Source: Paraburkholderia edwinii (lineage in GTDB: Bacteria > Pseudomonadota > Gammaproteobacteria > Burkholderiales > Burkholderiaceae). From it: a stretch of DNA of 64,000 bases. Under the pieces are notes generated by a model. That model searched no databases. It was not told the DNA's origin and was given only the letters and a program-made list of their open reading frames with translations. How positions within the stretch are numbered: the first letter of the stretch is position 1; every line of letters begins with the position of its first letter. The stretch lies in assembly GCF_019428685.1 (NCBI RefSeq), contig NZ_CP080096.1:744001-808000 (forward strand), in the 5' to 3' direction. The position numbers were made by a program, and so were the translations under genes. This document shows positions 41,638-49,869 of the stretch, piece after piece.

Positions 41638-42270
41638 TCAAAGGTCTTGTTCGTCCCTATTCAAGTGCTCGGTGAAGCTCTGCAGCATTTTTATCATCTC
41701 GCCCTGTCCGATATCTTCGCAGCTTTTGACGAACGACTTCACGATGCTCTGCTCGCGGATCAGGTTGAAATGATTCGCCATGTGGACGAGGCCTCCCAAT
41801 GTATTCGCGTAATTGGTGTAGGCGAGCGCCTTCACGATCGAGACACATGGCCCAGGAAAACGCGACTGCAGTGCAGTGCGCACGAGTGTCCCCAAACTCT
41901 GCATTGCCACGTATTTCAACAGCACGGCCGATGCCATGCCGCCCATCTGCACGGCCACTCCTGACTTGATCTCGGAATCCATGCGGGTGATCGCGACCGG
42001 GCCCACCAGTGGAATGCGGGACAGGTAATAGCCGACACCAGAATGCGTGAGCGCAGACTTACCGCCCACCGCATAGCCCACGCCGGCATTGAACATGTTC
42101 ATAAAGCCCGGAAACGTCTTTTTGTTCAATTCCAGTAAATACTGGATTGTCACGATATTTGGGGAAACAAAGCCCTGTTTAAATGAAGCCCAGTAATCTG
42201 GAGTGAACCAGAAATACCGTTTCGCGTTCGAGTGAATCTGGGGAATCGACCAGCCTTTCTTTTCGCACAC
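41638..42270 (-). CDS. Unknown protein, first gene of the amj unit
   Basis: The GTG at 42270 follows AAAGGAGAGAG, a strong ribosome-binding site, and yields 210 residues. The centre is weakly hydrophobic and glycine-rich (YAVGGKSALTHSGVGYYLSRIPLVGPVAI, then GMASAVLLKYVAMQSLGTLV), while both ends are polar, so it might insert in a membrane or form a helical hairpin. Four cysteines. No family recognised. It begins the 42270-39734 unit and is followed 72 bases later by the His...Cys protein. Confidence 0.6.
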   Translation of the reverse strand: MCEKKGWSIPQIHSNAKRYFWFTPDYWASFKQGFVSPNIVTIQYLLELNKKTFPGFMNMFNAGVGYAVGGKSALTHSGVGYYLSRIPLVGPVAITRMDSEIKSGVAVQMGGMASAVLLKYVAMQSLGTLVRTALQSRFPGPCVSIVKALAYTNYANTLGGLVHMANHFNLIREQSIVKSFVKSCEDIGQGEMIKMLQSFTEHLNRDEQDL

Positions 42271-42912
42271 GACGCTCTCTCCTTTAGCGGTAAGTCGAGT
42301 GATGCTGAACCGTGCGGGCCCCGGGCATCTCTTTTACGACAAAGCCTGTCACGACAACACAAATTTTCCGCGAGTCCAATAGATATTCACGACGGCGGTC
42401 GCCGATGGCAATGCGCCATGAATAAGCATGGCGGTCCGAGCGCGCATTTATTCGGCGGCCGCGACGGTGCTCTGTCACAACCAATTGAGCCGCATCTCAC
42501 CATTCCTATATGGCCGGAGCGTGTCGATCTCGGCGTCCAGGCGGTGGGGGAGATGACGCTTACCTCGAGAGCCGACGCTTGTGCTTGAGTCCCATGCGCC
42601 TGTTTGCATGGGACTCGCGGCTACTCAATTGGCAAGTCGCTTCTTTGAGGCTGATGCCTGACGCCTCTGGGACATGGGAAGCCTTGTCAAGCTACCCGAA
42701 AGAATGCTCAGAAACTCTGAGCTGACGCCCGAACGTCCAGATGCGAGTTCGGCGATCGACAACTCATGGCCGAGGACCGGCTCACGCGATTGGCAGTCGC
42801 CGAAAGCGATCCACCCGAAAGCCCTCACACAGCTTGCCCTCCAGCGGACGCAGGTCCATCGACATGGAAGATCCCGGCGACCTCCATTGCACTCAGTTCA
42901 GCCCGGCCACCA
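42271..42912. other. Intergenic stretch of about 640 bases
   Basis: No gene is supported. I looked for a PAAR-like or VgrG-like gene on both strands because of the neighbouring unknown operon and found none. It contains the perfect hairpin at 42587-42616 and presumably the promoter of the amj unit. Confidence 0.45.
42587..42616. repeat. Perfect eleven-base-stem hairpin
   Basis: GAGTCCCATGC (42587-42597), an eight-base loop and GCATGGGACTC (42606-42616). No T-run follows on either strand, so it is not a standard terminator. Sits mid-way in the gene-free stretch before the amj unit. Could be a transcript end, an operator or an element end. Confidence 0.5.
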
Positions 42913-43614
42913 TCACCTGTTCTGAACAGCGGCCACCGCCTTGCGAATCACATCGATAACAACATTCGGCTGAGACAGCATCGGCACATGGCTGCTTACC
43001 ACCTCGGTGACCGTCGCGCCCATGCGCTTCGAGACCCACCGTTGCAGGTCGGGATGCACAGTGTGGTCTTGCGTCGCCAGAACATACCAACTCGGTTTCG
43101 ACCGCCACGCGATGTCATTCGCGCCGAGTTTCTGTTGGTGGAACAGATCAAAGACAGGAGCGTAATGCGTAGCCCAGACGAGCTTCTGTTCTGCCGGAGG
43201 GAGGTCTCCTGCAAAGAACTCCGTGCCGTTCGGAAGCATCCAGGCTCGCCCGTCTGCCACTTCAACGCGCGAGAAGATATCGGATGGATACTTGTCGAGC
43301 TGGTTCTGCACGGTTTCGCCGGCATCCGGGGCGACTGCTGCGATATAGACCAGCCCCCGCACGCGGTCATCGACCCCCGCGGCCGTAATGGTGGCGCCGC
43401 CGTACGAATGACCGACGAGAATAACCGGGCTACCGACGCGGTTCAGCGTACGCTTCACCGTCGCGACATCTTCTTCGAATGAGTCAAGGCCGTATTGAAC
43501 CGCGATGACCTCATGCCCTTCCGCCTGCATGGCAGGAATGACTTTGCTGAAGCATGAGCCATCGGCCCAAATGCCATGGCAGAACACGATGGCAGGCTTG
43601 GAAGCTATCGACAT
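42913..43614 (-). CDS. Alpha/beta hydrolase
   Basis: The ATG at 43614 follows GAAGGAGAAGACAA and gives 233 residues, a compact esterase-type hydrolase. C-H-G at residue 12-14 is the oxyanion region, S70 in G-H-S70-Y-G-G the nucleophile, D in LATQDHTVHP and H in SSHVPML the probable rest of the triad. The type is common in salicylate esterase/MenH-like hydrolases, EstC and arylesterase relatives. Divergent from a LysR gene (149 bases between starts) that probably controls it. Confidence 0.9.
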   Translation of the reverse strand: MSIASKPAIVFCHGIWADGSCFSKVIPAMQAEGHEVIAVQYGLDSFEEDVATVKRTLNRVGSPVILVGHSYGGATITAAGVDDRVRGLVYIAAVAPDAGETVQNQLDKYPSDIFSRVEVADGRAWMLPNGTEFFAGDLPPAEQKLVWATHYAPVFDLFHQQKLGANDIAWRSKPSWYVLATQDHTVHPDLQRWVSKRMGATVTEVVSSHVPMLSQPNVVIDVIRKAVAAVQNR

Positions 43615-43714
43615 TTGTCTTCTCCTTCTTCGAATTGTCCGGTTTGTGGGGGACTTCCGCCCGTGCATCGACGGTAGCCTCTGCGAAGATAGGTGTCCTT
43701 TTCGTCGATGACAA

Positions 43715-43725
43715 ATACTTTGTAT
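43715..43725. promoter_or_regulatory. Candidate LysR site
   Basis: ATAC-TTT-GTAT is a perfect short palindrome 38 bases before the LysR start, in the divergent region between the hydrolase and its regulator, matching where LysR proteins usually bind (T-N11-A type). Confidence 0.4.
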
Positions 43726-43762
43726 GATCCGACCTATACCTTGAAGGCATACCGGAGATCGG

Positions 43763-44680
43763 ATGGAACTTCGACATTTGCGCTATTTCATTGCCGTCGC
43801 GGAGGAGGGCAGCCTGTTAACAGCCGCTCAGCGGCGACTGAGCACATCGCAGCCGTCGTTAAGCCGGCAGATTCGCGATCTGGAATCGGAAGTCGGTGTG
43901 AAGTTGCTGGAGCGCCAGGCGCGCGGCGTGGAGCTCACCGCGGCTGGAAAGATTTTCCTTGATCACGCACGCCTCGCGCTCTCGCAAGTTGAAGCGGCGA
44001 TTGACGGCGCGCGGCGGGCGGAACAGCCGGAGAGACCCGTCCTGGCCATGGGTTTCCTCGCCGGGCAGGAAGTCGTGTGGTTACCCCATGCGCTACACAT
44101 CCTTCGGGAGGAGGCGCCGGAGGCGGAGATCACGCTGTTCAGCCAGTCCTCGCCGGACCTTGCTCTCGGGCTGATGCGAGGGAAGCTGGACGTTGCGTTT
44201 CTTCGTCCGGAGAGACAGACCGTTGGCCTGTCCTTCAAATTCCTGGCGAAGGAGCCTCTGATCGCCGTGCTGCCGGCTGACCATCGACTGACGTCGCGCA
44301 AAAAGATTCGGCCGCAAGATCTTGCCCGCGAAACTTACGTCAGTTCGTCGAGGACGTCGCCGGTATTGGAATCCGTGATTCAGGATTACGCAGCGAAGGT
44401 AGGGATCACGCTCAAGACGGAGTACGAAGGCGAGAACCTGCCGTCGGCGATGTCGCTCGTCACGTCCACGGGTGGCATTACGCTAATCCCGCTATATGCG
44501 CAAAATATGCTGACACCGAATGTTGTTGCCCGTGCGCTCGACGGTGTGCCGCCGACAATTGATCTCGCCTTGGGATACAACAACGAGAACACCAATCCAT
44601 TGCTCATTCGGCTTCTATCTCGCGCCGACGAGCTGGTCGCAAATGTTCAGGACCAGAGCATCATCCGATATGCCATCTAG
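43763..44680 (+). CDS. LysR-family regulator of the adjacent hydrolase
   Basis: A 305-residue LysR: HTH in residues 1-60 (MELRHLRYFIAVAEEGSLLTAAQRRLSTSQPSLSRQIRDLE) followed by the substrate-binding domain. The start ATG has GGAG-like bases upstream (CGGAGATCGG). The HcaR/BenM type is suggested by the opening MELRHLRYF. Divergent to the alpha/beta hydrolase gene. Ligand unknown. Confidence 0.93.
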   Translation: MELRHLRYFIAVAEEGSLLTAAQRRLSTSQPSLSRQIRDLESEVGVKLLERQARGVELTAAGKIFLDHARLALSQVEAAIDGARRAEQPERPVLAMGFLAGQEVVWLPHALHILREEAPEAEITLFSQSSPDLALGLMRGKLDVAFLRPERQTVGLSFKFLAKEPLIAVLPADHRLTSRKKIRPQDLARETYVSSSRTSPVLESVIQDYAAKVGITLKTEYEGENLPSAMSLVTSTGGITLIPLYAQNMLTPNVVARALDGVPPTIDLALGYNNENTNPLLIRLLSRADELVANVQDQSIIRYAI

Positions 44681-44704
44681 CAATTGAACGTGCGCTTAAA
44701 GCAA

Positions 44705-44730
44705 AAGCGCGCAGAGTGATCTGCGCGCTT
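44705..44730 (-). terminator. Terminator between convergent LysR and small exported gene
   Basis: AAGCGCGCAGA (44705-44715), GTGA loop, TCTGCGCGCTT (44720-44730): a perfect eleven-base stem. On the minus strand it is followed by TTTGCTTT, so it best serves the small exported protein gene, and it also blocks read-through from LysR. Confidence 0.75.
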
Positions 44731-44760
44731 CGATGTTATTGCGACTACAACGGCGGTGAT

Positions 44761-45045
44761 TTACGAACCGAAGTAAATCGGCTTCATGCCGTCATTGGCA
44801 TCGGGACGAATTGAACCCTGGATTTTGTGGTCGATGCGCGAGACAGCGTTGCGGAACGCATGCAGGTGAGGATGGCTTCCCGACGCCGACGTACCATCTG
44901 CCACGCCGCCGACATCGCTGCCAGCACTGTTCTGTTGCACGACCGTAGCGTTGATCGGTGCTGCAGCGTCGTTCGATTGAGCAAAAGACGACACAGCAGG
45001 AATAGCGAGAGCGGCAGCAACAACGAGCGATTGAACGAGTTTCAT
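44761..45045 (-). CDS. Small exported protein, unknown function
   Basis: The ATG at 45045 has a strong AAGGAGG upstream and gives 94 residues with a signal peptide ending SSFAQ. The mature part is short, polar and histidine-containing (SGSHPHLHAF). It resembles the small exported DUF4148-style proteins of Burkholderia in layout, but I do not see that domain's sequence. Terminator follows. Function unknown. Confidence 0.6.
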   Translation of the reverse strand: MKLVQSLVVAAALAIPAVSSFAQSNDAAAPINATVVQQNSAGSDVGGVADGTSASGSHPHLHAFRNAVSRIDHKIQGSIRPDANDGMKPIYFGS

Positions 45046-45228
45046 GATCCGTACCTCCTTGGCTTGATTGTCCGCAAACACCCGTTTGCGTTTCAGTGCT
45101 TGTAGTCTAGGCGGGAGGCGGCCTTTGATTAAGCCTCTGCAGAACAATTGAAAGTTGTCGGAATAGGTACAAACCCTAGTCCATCCCAGGCGGCAACGCA
45201 GGCAGGCGGATCAACGGCGAGCGCCGTC

Positions 45229-45930
45229 TCAGTCGGTATCCCGCTTGAGCGCGCCGCTGATCCAGCGTTCTTCCGAAGCCATGAGATGAGCGCGCATCGC
45301 GGTCTGCGCAGCGATCGGGTCGCCCGCCTGCAGGGCCCGCAAGATGTCCTGATGTTCCCGGACCGCGTCTGTCCATGTCTCCGCGCTCTCCGTGTGACCA
45401 CGCATCGCTGCCGCAATCGGATCGTGGCGGCTGTCGAACAGTTCGCCCACAAAGCGCGCAAGCACCGAATTGCCGGCCGCTTCCGCGATCAGCATATGGA
45501 ACTGCCGGTCGGCATCCACCGGCGTCTTGCCGGCCGCGGCGAGCCTATGCATCCGATCCACGGTCCGCCTCAACCGGTCGATCATGGCGGCCGTCATATG
45601 CGCAGCAGCCAGCGCCGCGACGCTGCCCTCAATGGCGGCGCGTGCCTGCATCAGTTCCGATGGACTGTCGCCCAGCGCGGCAACTGAGTTTTCATCGTCC
45701 GCGCCGGTGTCGCGCACATAGACACCCGAACCCATCCGGATTTCGACGCGCCCGCCAATCTCGAGCGCAATCAGCGCTTCGCGCAATGAAGGACGCGAGA
45801 CGCCGAGTCTTAGCGCGAGTTCGCGCTCGGGGGGCAAACGATCGCCAACGGGAAACTCACCCCCGCGAATCAGCGTAAGAATCTCCGCAGCCACGGATTG
45901 GTAAAGCCGCTTGGGCTCTTGTGATTTCAT
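45229..45930 (-). CDS. GntR-family regulator, FCD type, of the sugar operon
   Basis: A 233-residue FadR/UxuR-type GntR: HTH in residues about 8-75 (LYQSVAAEILTLIRGGEFPVGDRLPPERELALRLGVSRPSLREAL in sense) and an FCD helical domain ending with the zinc-histidine region. FCD members with sugar-acid roles (UxuR, ExuR, LgoR, DgoR) respond to hexuronates or aldonates. Divergent from the ABC transporter operon (238 bases between starts), so it almost certainly represses it. The TTGG-N5-CCAA site at 46079 is a candidate operator. Ligand plausibly L-galactonate or another pathway intermediate. Confidence 0.9.
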   Translation of the reverse strand: MKSQEPKRLYQSVAAEILTLIRGGEFPVGDRLPPERELALRLGVSRPSLREALIALEIGGRVEIRMGSGVYVRDTGADDENSVAALGDSPSELMQARAAIEGSVAALAAAHMTAAMIDRLRRTVDRMHRLAAAGKTPVDADRQFHMLIAEAAGNSVLARFVGELFDSRHDPIAAAMRGHTESAETWTDAVREHQDILRALQAGDPIAAQTAMRAHLMASEERWISGALKRDTD

Positions 45931-46020
45931 AAACGGCCAGCATCCGAATACACAGAAGACGCTCGAACAGCGTCGTGGCGAAGTCTAGCAGCGGCCTATG
46001 CGGGCCCGCAAATGACCCCC

Positions 46021-46040
46021 TTTGCGCCAGTTTGCGCCAG
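46021..46040. repeat. Tandem ten-base repeat in the operon promoter region
   Basis: TTTGCGCCAG is repeated head-to-tail exactly twice (46021-46030 and 46031-46040) between the divergent GntR and ABC transporter genes. A ten-base period means both copies face the same side of DNA, as for an activator or RNA polymerase contact. Confidence 0.5.
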
Positions 46041-46057
46041 ACTGTCAGCACTGGTAA

Positions 46058-46091
46058 GGTCAATTCGTAAATTTCCAATTGGATTGACCAA
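46058..46091. promoter_or_regulatory. Candidate GntR operator
   Basis: TTGG-ATTGA-CCAA (46079-46091) is a palindrome with the TTGG...CCAA ends found in UxuR/ExuR-type sites, and GGTCAAT (46058-46064) with ATTGACC (46083-46089) forms a wider perfect inverted repeat. Both overlap and lie about 80-110 bases before the ABC transporter start. Confidence 0.5.
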
Positions 46092-46168
46092 ACGAGGATA
46101 TTGCGGTTTAATGCGTCACAACTGGACTGACCAGCGCCACGCCAGGTCGGCCGTCCATAGGAGACACG

Positions 46169-47722
46169 ATGAGCACGCCTCGCAGCCTGCGGGACTTCGC
46201 CGGCAAGTCGAACAGCCAATCTTGGGATGGAGAGATCCTGCGGCTGGAGGGCATTCGCAAGCAGTTTCCCGGCGTCATCGCGCTTGACGGCATCAACCTC
46301 GATCTGCATTGCGGTGAAGTGCATGCCATCTGCGGCGAAAACGGAGCGGGCAAATCGACGCTGATGAAAATCATCAGCGGCCAGTATCGTCCCGACGAAG
46401 GCACCATCCATTACCGGGGCGAACCGGTCAATTTCCGGTCGACCTCCGAGGCGCAGGCAGCGGGCATTGCGATCATTCACCAGGAACTGAACCTCGTTCC
46501 CGATCTTTCCATCGCAGAGAACCTTTACCTCGCGCGTGAACCCAAGCGCGGCCCCTTCGTCGACAGGCGCAAGCTCAACGCAGACGCCAAGGCATGTCTT
46601 GCCCGCATCGGGCTCACCATCACGCCGACGACAAAAGTGGGCGCGCTGTCCATCGCGCAGCAGCAGATGGTGGAAATCGCAAAGGCACTGTCGCTTGACG
46701 CGCAAGTGCTGATCATGGACGAGCCGACCTCGTCGCTGACGGAATCGGAAACCGTCCACCTCTTTCGCATCATCAAGGAACTGCGCGCCGAGGGCGTAGC
46801 GATCCTCTATATCTCGCATCGCCTCGACGAGATGGCGGAGATCGTCGACCGCGTGACGGTGTTGCGCGATGGCCGCTATATCTCGACGGACAAGTTCGCC
46901 GCGCTGACCGTGAACGACGTCGTCGCGCGCATGGTTGGCCGCTCGCTCGACGATGCCTATCCGCAGCGGCAGTCGGTACCGACCGACGAAGTGCTGCTGA
47001 GCGTCAACGACCTGCAGCGCGAAGCCGTGTTCGGACCGCTTTCGTTCGAGCTGCGCAAAGGCGAGATTCTCGGCTTCGCCGGCCTGATGGGTGCCGGCCG
47101 CACCGAGGTCGCACGCGCGATTTTCGGCGCCGATCCGCTCGACGGCGGAACGGTTTCGCTGCGCGGCAAGCCGGTCACGATACGTTCGCCGCGCGAGGCG
47201 ATTCGCCACGGCATTGCTTATCTATCGGAAGACCGCAAGAAAGAAGGCCTCGCCCTCAGCATGCCGGTTGCCGCGAATGTGACGCTCGCCAATGTTCGCG
47301 GCATCTCGTCGCGAGCGGGCTTCCTGCGGTTCAACGAGGAAGCGCGCGTGGCGGGCCGCTATGTGCAGGAACTCGCGATTCGCACGCCCTCGGTCAATCA
47401 GATCGCACGCAACCTGTCCGGCGGTAACCAGCAAAAGGTCGTCATCGGCAAATGGCTGTATCGCGGATCGAAAATTCTGTTCTTCGACGAGCCCACACGC
47501 GGTATCGACGTCGGCGCGAAGTTCGCCATTTATGGCCTGATGGACCGGCTCGCCGCCGATGGCGTCGGGGTCGTGCTGATCAGTTCGGAACTGCCCGAGT
47601 TGCTCGGCATGACAGATCGGATTGCCGTGTTTCACGAAGGCCGCATCGCGGCGGTTCTTGAAACCAAACACACCAGTCAGGAGGAGATCATGCACTACGC
47701 TTCGGGGCGCACCCATGCTTGA
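46169..47722 (+). CDS. Sugar ABC transporter ATP-binding protein, RbsA/MglA type
   Basis: A 517-residue double ATPase. First cassette: Walker A GENGAGKST at residues 56-64, signature-like LSIAQQQMVEIAKAL, Walker B VLIMDEPTS. Second cassette: degenerate Walker A GLMGAGRTE, LSGGNQQKVVIGKWL and ILFFDEPTRGID. This is the standard carbohydrate CUT2 arrangement for monosaccharide uptake. It leads the sugar operon, with the permease gene overlapping its end by eight bases and the binding protein further on. Start codon ATG with GGAGACACG upstream. Confidence 0.95.
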   Translation: MSTPRSLRDFAGKSNSQSWDGEILRLEGIRKQFPGVIALDGINLDLHCGEVHAICGENGAGKSTLMKIISGQYRPDEGTIHYRGEPVNFRSTSEAQAAGIAIIHQELNLVPDLSIAENLYLAREPKRGPFVDRRKLNADAKACLARIGLTITPTTKVGALSIAQQQMVEIAKALSLDAQVLIMDEPTSSLTESETVHLFRIIKELRAEGVAILYISHRLDEMAEIVDRVTVLRDGRYISTDKFAALTVNDVVARMVGRSLDDAYPQRQSVPTDEVLLSVNDLQREAVFGPLSFELRKGEILGFAGLMGAGRTEVARAIFGADPLDGGTVSLRGKPVTIRSPREAIRHGIAYLSEDRKKEGLALSMPVAANVTLANVRGISSRAGFLRFNEEARVAGRYVQELAIRTPSVNQIARNLSGGNQQKVVIGKWLYRGSKILFFDEPTRGIDVGAKFAIYGLMDRLAADGVGVVLISSELPELLGMTDRIAVFHEGRIAAVLETKHTSQEEIMHYASGRTHA

Positions 47723-48746
47723 AATGACATCGGATCGCACGCAGGCCGCCAATCGGTCTGCACAACAGCGGCGACGCGAACTCATTCAGAAATTCGCGGC
47801 ATTGGGCAGCCTTGTCCTGCTCGTGATCGCGTTTTCGATTACGAGCACCGCGTTTTTCTCGGTCGATAATCTGATGACGGTAGGCCTGCAGGTGACGTCG
47901 ATCGCCTATCTGGGCGTGGCCGCCACCTGCGTCATCATCACCGGCGGCATCGATCTATCGGTCGGCTCGGTACTGGCGCTTGCCGGTGTTTGTGCGGCGC
48001 TGCTCGCCAAAACCGGCGTGCCCGTCCCGGTCGCCATGCTGGGCGGCATTCTGGTCGGTGCGTTGTGTGGCTTGATCAACGGCATCTGCGTCACGCGGAT
48101 GGGCTTGCCGCCGTTTATCGCGACGCTCGGCATGATGCTCGTCGCTCGCGGTATGGCGCTGCAGATCACTGGCGCGCGGCCTGTGTCCGACCTCGGCGAG
48201 GCATTCGGTGAGCTCGGCAATGGCGCGTTGTTCCGCATCTCGCACATCGGCGCGGACGGTTTTCCAGAGACGACCTTCCCGGGCATTCCCTATCCGGTCG
48301 TCATCATGGTCTTGCTGTTCGTCGTCGTCTCCGTTCTGCTTTCGCGGACCTCACTGGGCCGTCACATCTACGCGGTCGGTTCGAACGCGGAAGCGGCGCG
48401 GCTTTCCGGCGTCAACGTACAGGGCGTCAAGCTCTTTACGTATGTGCTTTCCGGCGCGCTCGCCGGCGTAACCGGATGCGTGCTGATGTCCCGGCTCGTC
48501 ACCGGGCAGCCGAACGAAGGCGTGATGTACGAGCTCGACGCGATCGCGAGTTCGGTGATCGGCGGAACATCGTTGATGGGCGGCGTCGGCACGATTTCGG
48601 GCACCGCCATCGGCGCATTCGTGATCGGCGTGCTGCGCAACGGGCTGAACATGAATGGCGTGTCGAGCTTTATCCAGCAGATCATCATCGGTGTGGTCAT
48701 TCTCGGCACCGTCTGGATCGATCAGCTGCGCAACCGCAAGCGGTAA
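47715..48746 (+). CDS. Sugar ABC transporter permease, RbsC type
   Basis: Start at the ATG at 47715, overlapping the end of the ATPase gene by eight bases (translational coupling), giving 343 residues. Eight to ten membrane spans with the family landmarks VIITGGIDLSVGSVLALAG, RTSLGRHIYAVGSNAEAARLSG (EAA-type coupling loop) and DAIASSVIGGTSLMGG. Forms the membrane channel for a monosaccharide with the ATPase encoded upstream and binding protein downstream. Confidence 0.95.
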   Translation: MLEMTSDRTQAANRSAQQRRRELIQKFAALGSLVLLVIAFSITSTAFFSVDNLMTVGLQVTSIAYLGVAATCVIITGGIDLSVGSVLALAGVCAALLAKTGVPVPVAMLGGILVGALCGLINGICVTRMGLPPFIATLGMMLVARGMALQITGARPVSDLGEAFGELGNGALFRISHIGADGFPETTFPGIPYPVVIMVLLFVVVSVLLSRTSLGRHIYAVGSNAEAARLSGVNVQGVKLFTYVLSGALAGVTGCVLMSRLVTGQPNEGVMYELDAIASSVIGGTSLMGGVGTISGTAIGAFVIGVLRNGLNMNGVSSFIQQIIIGVVILGTVWIDQLRNRKR

Positions 48747-48803
48747 GCACAAGCGTTCAAACGCAGTCACAAGAAGTCCAACCACCAAAGACAGGAGCGA
48801 GAC

Positions 48804-49751
48804 ATGAAGAAATTCCCGATGCTGGCACTTTCCGCACTGCTATGCGCAGCGTTCAGTACAGGCGCCTACGCGGCAGGCGGTGAGATCGCCGTGATCGTCA
48901 AGACGGTCAATTCGAACTATTGGCAGAACGTGCAGAAAGGCGCAAACGCGGCGCTCGCCGACGAGAAGGGCTACACGATGACGTTCCAGGGGCCGGCTGC
49001 CGAATCGGATATTACCGACGAGGTGAATATGGTCGTGAACGCGGTCAACCGGCATGTCGCGGGCATCGTCCTCGCGCCGTCCGATCCGGACGCACTGGTT
49101 CCCGCGATCAAGCAGGCGTGGAATGCGCATATTCCGGTCGTGCTGATCGATTCGGCCATTTCGCCTGCGGGCAAACAGTACTACCAGTCGTTCCTGTCGA
49201 CCGATAACGAGAAGGCGGGCGAGTTGTGCGCGCAGGCCCTGATCGATCGCGTCGGACAGACCGGCAAGATCGCGATCATGTCGTACGTGCCCGGCGCCGG
49301 CTCCGAAGTGAGCCGCGTCGGCGGCTTCCGCAAGTACATCGCCAGCCACTCGAAACTGCAGATCGTCGGACCGTACTACTCGCAGTCGCAAATGGCGATG
49401 GCTTTGAACCAGACGACCGACGTGCTGTCGGCCAATCCCGACCTCAAGGGCATCTTCGGCGCAAACGAGCCGACGGCGGTCGGCGTGGGCCGTGCGCTCA
49501 AGCAGACGGGCAAGGCCGGTAAGCTCGTCGCGATCGGTTTTGACGGCAACGAGGATTTGCAAGGGTTCGTGCGGGACGGCACGGTGCAGTCGATCGCTGT
49601 CCAGGGTTCGTGGCAGATGGGACACAAGGGCATCGAGACGGTCATCGGCGTGATCGAGCACAAGCAGGTGCCGAAGCAGATCGATACCGGCGTCGTGATG
49701 GTCGACAAGCAGAACCTCGATTCGCAGCAGGCAAAGAACGTCCTCTACTGA
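48804..49751 (+). CDS. Sugar ABC transporter periplasmic-binding protein
   Basis: A 315-residue protein with signal peptide (cleavage near AYAAGG) and the RbsB/ribose-type Peripla_BP_4 fold: NSNYWQNVQKGANAALAD, GIVLAPSDPDALVPAI, VVLIDSAI, GIFGANEPTAVG and VAIGFDGNEDL. It traps the sugar for the CUT2 importer encoded just upstream. AGACAGGAGCGAGAC precedes the ATG. The sugar is likely the substrate of the downstream aldose dehydrogenase, perhaps L-galactose or L-fucose-like. Confidence 0.94.
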   Translation: MKKFPMLALSALLCAAFSTGAYAAGGEIAVIVKTVNSNYWQNVQKGANAALADEKGYTMTFQGPAAESDITDEVNMVVNAVNRHVAGIVLAPSDPDALVPAIKQAWNAHIPVVLIDSAISPAGKQYYQSFLSTDNEKAGELCAQALIDRVGQTGKIAIMSYVPGAGSEVSRVGGFRKYIASHSKLQIVGPYYSQSQMAMALNQTTDVLSANPDLKGIFGANEPTAVGVGRALKQTGKAGKLVAIGFDGNEDLQGFVRDGTVQSIAVQGSWQMGHKGIETVIGVIEHKQVPKQIDTGVVMVDKQNLDSQQAKNVLY

Positions 49752-49774
49752 CAGAACCGCAACGAATCGTGACA

Positions 49775-49814
49775 GAGTCCCGCCGCCGCGTCGCAGGCGC
49801 GCCGCGCGGGACTC
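49775..49814 (+). promoter_or_regulatory. Stem-loop between the binding protein and enzyme genes
   Basis: GAGTCCCGC (49775-49783) pairs with GCGGGACTC (49806-49814), with more GC pairing inside the loop. No T-run follows. Such structures between transport and enzyme genes often protect the upstream mRNA or partly terminate transcription, raising the binding protein above the enzymes. Confidence 0.5.
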
Positions 49815-49869
49815 ATAGACGGTTCAGTCGACGGCTCGATACAACTCACTTAGGGTTCCATACTCTTTC

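Noticed and set aside
42271..42912. Possible PAAR or VgrG-type gene beside the amj unit
   Set aside because: Both strands were read; no PAAR repeats or other secretion features appear.
42766..43482. 238-codon plus-strand frame opposite the alpha/beta hydrolase
   Set aside because: Shadow of the hydrolase gene, which has the G-H-S-Y-G-G motif and a strong ribosome-binding site.
45857..47209. 450-codon minus-strand frame over the ABC ATPase
   Set aside because: Antisense shadow; the plus strand carries complete Walker and signature motifs.
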